From the NCBI GenBank assembly GCA_030605795.1, contig JAUWHR010000029.1, forward strand, positions 1-48,369: 48,369 nt of DNA. Direction: 5' to 3'. The position numbers were made by a program, and so were the translations under genes. The number at the start of each line of letters is the position of its first letter. The first letter of the stretch is position 1. Below are positions 41,483 through 48,369 of the stretch, piece after piece. The notes beneath the pieces were generated by a model that searched no databases, was not told where the DNA came from, and saw nothing but the letters and a program-made list of their open reading frames with translations. Source of the DNA: Anaerolineae bacterium. GTDB lineage: Bacteria; Chloroflexota; Anaerolineae; Anaerolineales; E44-bin32.

Positions 41483-43168
41483 ATGGATACACAAGAAGAA
41501 GTTCGTACGAACAACCATAACCCTCAAAAAATCAGAATGGCGATGTTGGCTCCATTTCTGACTGCGATCGTAGCCTGGTGGTTGTACTCGCAGATAATCG
41601 AACCGCAGCCCTTCTACGTGTCCGCCGATCCTGAGATTCCCTATTTGATGAGCTCCTTGTCGGTATTCAAAGGGGAACCGTACACTTTCATCGACCACCC
41701 TGGAACGCCAATTGAGATCATCGGTTCCGCAATCCTCGGGATGACCTATCCGTTTGTAGGATATATCGCTGATTCATTTCCATTGGCACACGTCCTCCAT
41801 CCTGAATACTTTCTCTTCATCGTCCGCACATTGCTCGTGCTCATGAGCATGGGAACGATGGCCCTTCTTGTGCGGTATACAGTCCCAGGCAATCACTGGA
41901 CGGACGGATTCGCCGCGGTCGCTGTCGCTGTCTTGTTCTTTACGATCCATCCCCGGGGGTTTGAATCCATCGTACATTGGTCGCACAACTCTTTCAGCTT
42001 TCCTGTGGGGACCTTATTAGGTCTTGGGATTTTCTACCTCGTGGTCAACAAGAAGGGAGGGACTTCGGCGCAGATAGTCCTACTCGGATTTTCATTAGGG
42101 GTACTTACAGCTGTCCAACTCTACTTCCTCACCTGGGTTGTTGCCGCCATTGTGGCCATGGGGACGTACAATGTCTTGTCGGGTCAAGGATGGAAGAGGG
42201 CGGTGATTTCGAGCGTTCAGATAGGCGTGTCTGCGCTGGGAGGATTCGTCGTCGCGACGCTTCCAATCAGCAACCGATATCCGGAATTTGTCTCCTGGAT
42301 CATCAGAGTGGGCACCCACCAAGGTCGGCATGGGAGCGGCCCGCCAGGATTCATCTCACTGGAGACCGCGGCAGCTAACTTCATTGTCTTATGGAGGGAG
42401 CTGCGCTTGCTGTTCATTTCGATTGGCCTTTTGATTGGGGTGGTCGTGGTGATAGCGATCCTGCAGCGCCGATCGATCAAAACCAACGCCGGCTTATGGG
42501 CCGTCGCCCTAGGTCTCATTGTTCAGGTTGGTCTGATGAGCGCACTGGTGATAAAGCATCCCGGCGTCATCTATATGCAGGCAGTCGCAGCGGCTCTCCC
42601 TCTGGTGCTTGCGGTAGTCTTCTCATTGATGCATTTCTCACAACCGCAGATGAAATCCATGCCGCGCCTCATTAAATTTGGTCTAAGCATCGTAATATTT
42701 ACCATTTTCGCATTTGCCTTGATTCGATCCTTCATCGTCCACGATGCTGAAACCAAGCATGTGCAATCCGCGGTAGAAGAAATCGATATTTTCTTAGACG
42801 ACTTCACTCTGGATCAAGCACTCGATCGATCATCCCTCACGACACTGTGGATATATGGCATGCCATCGAAGTGCCTGGCTCTCTGGTATGGAAATCAGTA
42901 TGCCGGCTATACATTGGCTGACGAAATCAGCTTGATTTGCTCCCGAGATTTAATTTACGATCTTTGGGAGAATCGAGTCATTCTAGCAGATGGCTCCTCT
43001 GTTCCATTAGATCAATCCAACTGGGATATTCTGGTTGCGTACGAGGCTGCCTTAAAGGACTTCCCTTACCTTGCTGAAGTCGGGGAAGTCGTGTATTCAG
43101 AAACTCATCTGGGTACCTTCGGAAGAATCGTGTATGTGCTTCCCGATCTATATTCGTCAAGCGACTAG
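41483..43168 (+). CDS. Polytopic membrane protein, GT-C glycosyltransferase-like
   Basis: 561 residues with about ten to eleven hydrophobic segments in the first 420 residues and a soluble C-terminal part. The loop after the first helix, FYVSADPEIPYLMSSLSVF...FIDHPGTPIEI, has an acidic Asp-Pro-Glu motif placed as in GT-C/ArnT-PMT family glycosyltransferases that use lipid-linked sugars, and a DHPGTP motif. I propose such a role, but without a clear family match it remains tentative. The start has no obvious ribosome site. A terminator hairpin follows 27 bases after the stop. Confidence 0.7.
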   Translation: MDTQEEVRTNNHNPQKIRMAMLAPFLTAIVAWWLYSQIIEPQPFYVSADPEIPYLMSSLSVFKGEPYTFIDHPGTPIEIIGSAILGMTYPFVGYIADSFPLAHVLHPEYFLFIVRTLLVLMSMGTMALLVRYTVPGNHWTDGFAAVAVAVLFFTIHPRGFESIVHWSHNSFSFPVGTLLGLGIFYLVVNKKGGTSAQIVLLGFSLGVLTAVQLYFLTWVVAAIVAMGTYNVLSGQGWKRAVISSVQIGVSALGGFVVATLPISNRYPEFVSWIIRVGTHQGRHGSGPPGFISLETAAANFIVLWRELRLLFISIGLLIGVVVVIAILQRRSIKTNAGLWAVALGLIVQVGLMSALVIKHPGVIYMQAVAAALPLVLAVVFSLMHFSQPQMKSMPRLIKFGLSIVIFTIFAFALIRSFIVHDAETKHVQSAVEEIDIFLDDFTLDQALDRSSLTTLWIYGMPSKCLALWYGNQYAGYTLADEISLICSRDLIYDLWENRVILADGSSVPLDQSNWDILVAYEAALKDFPYLAEVGEVVYSETHLGTFGRIVYVLPDLYSSSD

Positions 43169-43194
43169 AACGCCGCAGAACAACTTGATATCAA

Positions 43195-43224
43195 AAAAAC
43201 CCCGCAAGCAGCGCGGGGGTTTTT
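43195..43224. terminator. Strong bidirectional terminator
   Basis: AAAAACCCCGC (43195-43205) pairs with GCGGGGGTTTTT (43213-43224), with one bulged G and a seven-base loop. It has T or A runs on both sides. On the plus strand it ends the membrane-protein gene; on the minus strand it lies directly after the structured element at 43228-43360. Confidence 0.8.
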
Positions 43225-43227
43225 GTG

Positions 43228-43360
43228 GCGAGTGCTCCGTGCAGGGATCGAACCCCGTTCGGGCCGGCGCCCTGGTGGGCACCCACCCGCCGGGGCGAAC
43301 ACCGGTAAGACCATCCGGTGCGAACGGCGGCTGAGGACCTTCAGGTTACGAGACCGAATC
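43228..43360 (-). ncRNA. GC-rich structured element with tRNA-like motifs, identity unresolved
   Basis: On the minus strand the 3' end (43242-43257) contains GGTTCGATCCC, a tRNA T-arm-like sequence, and 43335-43356 contains CTCGTAACCTGAAGG, like an anticodon arm. They are separated by 77 bases forming two hairpins: nested stems within 43257-43300 and CACCGG/CCGGTG at 43300-43320. A terminator follows at once. I cannot form a matching acceptor stem or D-arm, so this is not a normal tRNA. Options are a decayed tRNA, a tRNA with an insertion, or another structured RNA. The remaining gap to 43600 is featureless. Confidence 0.4.
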
Positions 43361-43600
43361 CCGAAATGGGGGACATGGACCGTTGGGCTGATCGTTTTAG
43401 GGTAGCCCTTCGATTTGCGGTTCAATTGAACCTATCAAGATACTTACAACCTTATCACGAGCATTCAATATCGATGTTGAATTCGAGCAAACAATTAATA
43501 AGTTGCACTTGCGAGTTGAATCTACGAAGTTCTTCATTTTTCTTCCTATGAACACTGAAAAAGCTTCCAGTTATTGGGGCGTGTTACGACCTACAGATCC

Positions 43601-45868
43601 TTAGTCTAGACCGCCGGTTAAGTCATCGACCCAGCTACTTAGATCCCACACCTTCAATACGTCCAAATGCGAGAGAACGAGGGCTCGTTGACCATCTGAG
43701 GTAATAACGATCACCTTCGCGTCCGCCCATTCCTCGGCCCGCAGAAACAACTCTTCTCCGGTTTCAAGATCCCATAACCTAACTGTGTTATCCCACGAAC
43801 CGGAGAGCAGCTTGCTTCCATCCGGGATTAAGGCTAGCGATGTTATCCGATCTTTGTGACCTTTCAGGGTGAGCATTTCGCTACCAGTGGTCAGATCCAC
43901 GATATGGATCGTACCTACCTCAGTAACATAATCAAACGTGGCATACGCCATCTTCGTACCATCGTTTGAGATCATGCCACCGCTGGTCACCTCCACCGAA
44001 CCAGTCGGGACTTGTCCCTGGACCTGGGAAAGCAACTCACCTGTTTCAAGATCGTAGAACGACGCGCTGGCGCCAGAAGCAACCACTAATCTATTCCCAT
44101 CTGGGAGCATAGTGAAATCGGAAACACTGGGAAGACCAGTAAAGGACTTCGCCACCCTGCCCGTCCCCATATTTAATACACTCACCACCCCGGCACTAGA
44201 CCCAATAATGAAGTGCTCTCCATCCGGTGTTATCTCCACGGAGGTGATACCCCCACCCATTCTTTCGATCGTCATGATCTCTTTACCGGATCGCAGATCC
44301 CATATCCTGATCAGCCAGTCTGCCACAGCCACCACAATTCCCCCATCCGGTGACCTTGCGATCACATTGATCGGTGGTCCGATGCTATCGCCGAAGTCTA
44401 ATCTGTTCAATTCCGTTCCACTCTCGATATCCCATTCCCGGACCGTGCCATCTTCCGAACCGGTGAGCAGGCTTTTTCCGCCAGGCATCAAGGTCATGCA
44501 GGTGACGGGTCCCGTGTGCGCGCTGTCCAACGTGGAGAGCACTTTCCCGCTCTCGAGATCCCAGATCTCAAGCCTGTTCCGATTCGCGACAACAGCGCGT
44601 CTTCCGTCGCTTGTGGCTGCCAGGGCGCTTGGGGCTGCATACTCATCCTTTCGCAGCATTTCCCCAGTTTCAAGATCCCAGACCACGAAGCTATAATCGG
44701 ACATGGTGCCGATCACCGTTTCCTCATTGATGGGGATCGCCCAGGTTGGATCTATCTTAACATTTACGGTCTCTTCCCCTCCCTCGACAACTTGAACATC
44801 ATCTGTTGCTAGAGTAGCGAGCTTCTCGCCGCGGGATAAATCCCACACCTGAAACTCCAAGACTCCGAGATCGAGGTCGATCGTCTGCAGAATGGCGCGG
44901 GTCCCTTCCGGCGACAGTCCAATGCCACCGAAATAGGGAGAAACCTGTGCCTCGATTATGTAGAGCTCCATGCCTGTCGTCAGATCCCACGCCCTAACGG
45001 TGCCATCAAGGGCAGCCGAGAGAACACGCTGACTTTCGCCCATCACCTTGATCTCGAAGACCAGGTCGGTATGGCCGATCAGGGTTTGCAGTAGCTCTCC
45101 GCTCTCTAAATCCCAAAGCTCTAGCTCCCCGTTTTCCCCCTCGCTTCGCCATGGAGCCAGGATGATCTGATTGCTATCAGGTGTGATGCTGAGCGCGCTG
45201 ATCCGGTCCCCCTGAGGGTGCAGAGTGAGTAGCTCCTGGTCATCTCCTACCCTCCAAATCTTCACATCCCCTATGCTTGGAGAGTAGGTGACGAATCGTT
45301 CTCCATCTGGAACAAAGGCAACTTGCATATCTTCGACGTAGTCAGGCGCCGCAAAGGAAGAGAGCTCCGCGCCAGTGGCCAGATCGAGAATCTTGAACTC
45401 GTATCCCACCTCCAACCGTCTCCGGACTACGACGCGACTGGCGTCAGGTGCTAGGGTAACGAATTCGAAATCACACGTGTACCACTGAACAGCACACATT
45501 GTAAGTAAGGCGTTCCCATTCTCAAGATCCCACACCTTCAAGGTCCCATCGGAGGAGATCGTGACGGCGCGCTTGTCATCCGGAGTTAGGGTAATGAAGC
45601 CAATATCTTCGGTATGACCTACAAGGCTGAATGCAGCGATCTCAGGGAACTCCATCGCTTCCGCCAGGTGAGGCTCTGGTCCGGGCGTAGGTCTGGCCCA
45701 CTCCGTTGGCTCAGGAGTGGGCGCGGAAGTCGGAGCCGTGATCAGCGGTGGAGTTGATGAGAGGATAGTATTCTCGTAGCCGGGCTGGGGTGAGGGAACA
45801 ACTCGCCCTCCACACCCTGCCAACGCTAGGGTGAGAAGCGTCAAGGGAAGCACACGTATTTTATCCAT
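43601..45868 (-). CDS. WD40-repeat lipoprotein
   Basis: 755 residues. A signal peptide ends in the lipobox LALAGC (Cys about 19), so it is a membrane-anchored lipoprotein. A Pro/Thr linker (SPQPGYEN...TPEPTEW) leads to about 14 to 15 WD-type repeats ending in forms such as LKVWDLENG, LELWDLESG, VREWDIESG, IRIWDLRSG, VRLWDLETG. That is enough for two seven-bladed propellers. Propellers of this kind are protein-interaction platforms; no enzymatic motif is seen. It is separated by 317 bases from the next gene. Confidence 0.9.
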   Translation of the reverse strand: MDKIRVLPLTLLTLALAGCGGRVVPSPQPGYENTILSSTPPLITAPTSAPTPEPTEWARPTPGPEPHLAEAMEFPEIAAFSLVGHTEDIGFITLTPDDKRAVTISSDGTLKVWDLENGNALLTMCAVQWYTCDFEFVTLAPDASRVVVRRRLEVGYEFKILDLATGAELSSFAAPDYVEDMQVAFVPDGERFVTYSPSIGDVKIWRVGDDQELLTLHPQGDRISALSITPDSNQIILAPWRSEGENGELELWDLESGELLQTLIGHTDLVFEIKVMGESQRVLSAALDGTVRAWDLTTGMELYIIEAQVSPYFGGIGLSPEGTRAILQTIDLDLGVLEFQVWDLSRGEKLATLATDDVQVVEGGEETVNVKIDPTWAIPINEETVIGTMSDYSFVVWDLETGEMLRKDEYAAPSALAATSDGRRAVVANRNRLEIWDLESGKVLSTLDSAHTGPVTCMTLMPGGKSLLTGSEDGTVREWDIESGTELNRLDFGDSIGPPINVIARSPDGGIVVAVADWLIRIWDLRSGKEIMTIERMGGGITSVEITPDGEHFIIGSSAGVVSVLNMGTGRVAKSFTGLPSVSDFTMLPDGNRLVVASGASASFYDLETGELLSQVQGQVPTGSVEVTSGGMISNDGTKMAYATFDYVTEVGTIHIVDLTTGSEMLTLKGHKDRITSLALIPDGSKLLSGSWDNTVRLWDLETGEELFLRAEEWADAKVIVITSDGQRALVLSHLDVLKVWDLSSWVDDLTGGLD

Positions 45869-46185
45869 CGTTCAATTCCTTGGGGTAAAGGCAAGAGGCT
45901 TGTTGCTATAGATGATCCGCCGTGCGGCTTCGCCTTACGACCCGAGTGTAACTGTCGGGGCAGCTTCTCATCATGGGATGTGGGAGCCCCATCCTCATCT
46001 CCTACATCTGAATGTTATAACAACATGGTATGTTGTGGAATCCCACAGAGGTACCTGTCAAGTATGCGCGATATGACTAGGTAACCTCGCATCCGATGTG
46101 GAATTGGTCGAGTGACTTAGGGGAGCAATTAAGTAAGGAGTAGGCTCGGACCCGGAGCTTACCATGGGGGCTGATCATCAGTTTC
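45869..46185. other. Intergenic gap with nothing recognised
   Basis: 317 bases between two lipoprotein genes on the same strand. No frame, promoter or repeat that I can support was found. Confidence 0.5.
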
Positions 46186-47760
46186 TTATTCAGATTCAAG
46201 CGACGATGGTTGGATGAGGATCAAGGACAGTTGTGCGTTCTTATCAATGATTCGTGATTCTCCTAGGGCAAGATCGAAATAGATCATCTGGGAGGATCCG
46301 TCAATGTAGAATAGGCCGGTAGAATCCGGCCGCCAAGCGATGTCTTGAATATCGTCCTCCGAGAGCGTCTGCACGAAATCCCCCTCTGTGCTGTAGAGTC
46401 GCAGACCGGGGCGGCTAATACCGGACCATTGGACGCAAACACCGAAAGCCAACCACACGCCGTCGGGTGAGGGCTCAGGCAAACAGCTTTCCTGATCGAA
46501 ACACTGGGTCACCTCGCCAGAGGATTCGAAAACCAGCACCCCAGCATGGGATTCAGCGAGGTATCTTCCGAGTTGAGGGGACCAAACGATGAATTCTGAG
46601 AATGGGAATTGCGCGAATGACTCGCTGATCATCAATTGCTCGCCCTGGGTGGCGTCGGTCACATAGATTCCCCCTGCCGTCTGATCCTCGGCCCAGACTG
46701 TGAAGGCGACAGTCCCCGACTCGCCATCGGCATCGGATCGGCTGAAGGGTCCGTCGTAAAGAACCTGCACTTGCCGCGATTCAAGGTCGACGCTCTGCAG
46801 GCCGACTGGATGACCATTCACATCAAACAATGCTAGAAAAAAGTTTGTCGGCGAATTCCATGCCAACAGCTTGAATCGCCGGGGGTTGGAGAAAGCAATC
46901 AACTCACGCGTCTCACCGCTCTCCACAGCAGCAGCGCGAAGCGCCACACTTTCATAGCCGACTGGATACGCCGTTATGTGACCGGGGGGTAGGTCTTCTC
47001 CAGCGTTGGCCTCTGCGTACACAATCCATTGTGAATCCGGAGACCAGCCGAAGACCACCACATGTTCCGGCTCGTTGCTCAACCTACGCACGGCATCGGT
47101 AAGGATATCGTAGACATACAGGTCGGTTGAAGGACCGTCCAGGGCGGCCGCAAAAGCCATGTATCGCCCCTCAGGGGACCATCTGGGCCTGCACAATCGG
47201 TTTAGGACCATCTGGTAGAGGTCGTCGTCTCTCCACCTTCCATCCTCTCCCGTACCGGTACCATGGAAACGAGCAGCAAGATCACTGGAGAGCAGTGGGA
47301 TGTTTCGCACGGATTGGTCCATAGGGGGTTGGATGATGCTGATTGCGATATCTGCGGGAGGGTCGCTATTGCTCGCCGTCCGGACAGCCAGCCAACCTTT
47401 ACTGGACACACCTGTTTCCAGCCGAACGTCGTCCTCAGGGTCCCACAGGGGAGGGCTGTTCCAAAGGAGGTGCTTGTTTCCGTACAGGTCATAAAGCGTA
47501 AGGTCTCCGCCGCCATAACCCATCAGCCAGGGTCCCTTATCGTCGAACGGTATCGGGGTCGGAGCTTGTGTCGGGGTCTGTGTCACTGTGGGGGTGTGGG
47601 TCGGTGTTAGCGTGGGCGTGCTTGTTTGTGTCGCGGTGAGGGTAAATGTCGGTGTTGGGGTAAGTGTCGGACCAAGCAATTGCCCTGGCCCACAAGCCGA
47701 TAATATGACACTAATAATTATCGAGCTAATAAAAAATAAAATGAGGAACACATGTCGCAT
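46186..47760 (-). CDS. Beta-propeller (PD40/TolB-like) lipoprotein
   Basis: 524 residues from ATG 47760, which has GGAGG seven bases before it. The signal peptide is followed by a lipobox ILSAC, then a Thr/Pro-rich linker with many TPT repeats (about 50 residues), then WD40-like/PD40 blades such as PRWSPEGRYMAFAAALDGPSTDLYVYD and FGWSPDSQWIVYAEA. It is anchored outside the membrane and probably binds proteins or polymers. An IS3-family element begins only about 47 bases upstream of the start, possibly disturbing its promoter. Confidence 0.88.
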   Translation of the reverse strand: MRHVFLILFFISSIIISVILSACGPGQLLGPTLTPTPTFTLTATQTSTPTLTPTHTPTVTQTPTQAPTPIPFDDKGPWLMGYGGGDLTLYDLYGNKHLLWNSPPLWDPEDDVRLETGVSSKGWLAVRTASNSDPPADIAISIIQPPMDQSVRNIPLLSSDLAARFHGTGTGEDGRWRDDDLYQMVLNRLCRPRWSPEGRYMAFAAALDGPSTDLYVYDILTDAVRRLSNEPEHVVVFGWSPDSQWIVYAEANAGEDLPPGHITAYPVGYESVALRAAAVESGETRELIAFSNPRRFKLLAWNSPTNFFLALFDVNGHPVGLQSVDLESRQVQVLYDGPFSRSDADGESGTVAFTVWAEDQTAGGIYVTDATQGEQLMISESFAQFPFSEFIVWSPQLGRYLAESHAGVLVFESSGEVTQCFDQESCLPEPSPDGVWLAFGVCVQWSGISRPGLRLYSTEGDFVQTLSEDDIQDIAWRPDSTGLFYIDGSSQMIYFDLALGESRIIDKNAQLSLILIQPSSLESE

Positions 47761-47904
47761 GGCTGCTTCCTCCATAAATGAATGAGGAACCTACTGGTTG
47801 TGGTTATGACCCCAAAAAGTTAGACACCACAGTATTGTGGAGTTGACCTTCTCGGAACTTGATGTACGCTACGGCCAAAGCTGTGCCGAAAGGAGGCATC
47901 AGTT

Positions 47905-48183
47905 ATGGCTAGAAAGCAATATTCGCCTAAGCTCAAGTTCCAGATTGTACTTGAAGCGTTATCAGGAGAGAAGACACCGGGACAGATCGCCAAACAATAC
48001 GGAGTCCACCCAAACTCTGTCGCGCTTTGGAAGAAAGCCTTCTTGGAGCAGGGCCCGGATCTTTTTGCACAAGATAGCACAGTGAAAGAATACGAGCGGC
48101 GCATCGCTGAGTTAGAGCAACTTTTGGGCAAGAAGGAAGTGGAGATTGCGCTCTTAAAAAACTTCTTAGGCCAGAACGGATGA
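47905..48183 (+). CDS. IS3-family transposase OrfA
   Basis: 92 residues. Helix-turn-helix TPGQIAKQYGVHPNSVALWKKAF recognises the ends of the element; the C-terminal leucine-zipper-like EYERRIAELEQLLGKKEVEIALLKNFL mediates dimerisation. AGGAGG is placed eight bases before the ATG. The stop codon overlaps the orfB start as ATGA. Confidence 0.92.
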   Translation: MARKQYSPKLKFQIVLEALSGEKTPGQIAKQYGVHPNSVALWKKAFLEQGPDLFAQDSTVKEYERRIAELEQLLGKKEVEIALLKNFLGQNG

Positions 48184-48369
48184 AAAATGAGCAGAAGGTG
48201 ACACTGGCGAGTGAGGCCTATAAGAGCCATAGCCTTCCCACCGTTCTGGCAGCCTTGCAGCTGCCGCGGTCGACGTGGTATTACCACAAGAGCAACGGCA
48301 TGAGCTACACAGAGAAATACAATCATCTGCGAGAGCCACTCGAGATGATTGCGCGGGAGCATCCCGGGT
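48180..48369 (+). CDS. IS3-family transposase OrfB, N-terminal part
   Basis: Partial: 63 codons before the window ends. It starts MKNEQKVTLASEAYKSHS and includes LPRSTWYYHK, typical of the OrfB N-terminal helical region before the DDE catalytic domain, which is beyond the window. Starts by ATGA overlap with orfA; a programmed frameshift could also make an OrfAB fusion. Confidence 0.85.
   Translation, partial: MKNEQKVTLASEAYKSHSLPTVLAALQLPRSTWYYHKSNGMSYTEKYNHLREPLEMIAREHPG

Larger units (their letters stand above)
47807..48369 (+). mobile_element. IS3-family insertion sequence, left part, cut by the window end
   Basis: The left end looks like TGACCCCAAAAAGTTAGACACC at 47807, typical of IS3-family (IS2/IS150-type) termini. 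Two overlapping transposase frames follow (orfA, then orfB partial). The right end lies outside the window, so neither the target duplication nor completeness can be checked. Confidence 0.8.

Noticed and set aside
43228-43360. Selenocysteine tRNA or ordinary tRNA
   Set aside because: A T-arm-like and an anticodon-like part are present, but no acceptor stem or D-arm fits and no TCA anticodon is correctly placed; listed only as an unresolved structured element.
44112-44696. Long plus-strand frame inside the WD40 lipoprotein gene
   Set aside because: It is an antisense shadow of a repetitive coding sequence without its own ribosome site or domain.

Overview
The window looks like a chromosomal piece of an uncultured anaerobic Chloroflexota bacterium, probably Anaerolineae-like. 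The evidence is the style of the proteins (zinc-ribbon/LysM and SH3b proteins with Thr-Pro linkers, WD40 lipoproteins, RicT, Mrp), the many short palindromic repeats between genes, and a fully anaerobic, ferredoxin-based gene set. No rRNA or certain tRNA gene was found, so the taxonomic call is an inference.

Layout. 1-574 is repeat-rich with no gene. 575-11715 holds housekeeping and envelope genes: zinc-ribbon and SH3b proteins, an unknown gene plus mrp behind a consensus promoter, ricT, a PIG-L deacetylase remnant, an overlapping trio (M20 amidohydrolase, unknown, BtuF-like protein), a LysM protein, HD and YdcF-like proteins, and a membrane protein whose reading frame continues past its stop. 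11854-21129 (minus strand) holds citrate-cleavage and isocitrate genes in reaction order: a two-subunit citryl-CoA-synthetase-like ligase, citryl-CoA lyase, a degenerate HD protein, a two-subunit aconitase-type hydratase, an isocitrate dehydrogenase-type enzyme and an MmgE/PrpD protein. A REP-associated transposase and three REP palindromes are embedded in this cluster.

21724-33134 (plus strand, divergent) is one very tightly packed unit of 13 genes: korC, hdrA, mvhD, mvhG, mvhA, a 54-codon small gene, hdrC, hdrB, a fumarate-reductase-type iron-sulfur subunit and flavoprotein, korD, korA, korB. Read together, the two divergent units encode much of a reductive TCA cycle. A complete HdrABC-MvhADG hydrogenase/electron-bifurcation module sits beside a soluble-looking fumarate reductase. 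The main hypothesis is that H2 oxidation is bifurcated to ferredoxin (to drive 2-oxoglutarate synthase) and to fumarate (through HdrBC and FrdAB). The ATP-grasp citrate ligase subunit carries an extra two-cluster ferredoxin domain.

33254-48369 is accessory and mixed: pyruvate kinase with an attenuator-like leader, small unknown proteins, an alkylguanine methyltransferase, an AbgB-like M20 protein, a HigBA toxin-antitoxin pair, a 22-bp tandem repeat, a flavodoxin, a polytopic membrane protein, a GC-rich structured element with tRNA-like motifs, two large beta-propeller lipoproteins, and the left end of an IS3-family element cut by the window edge.
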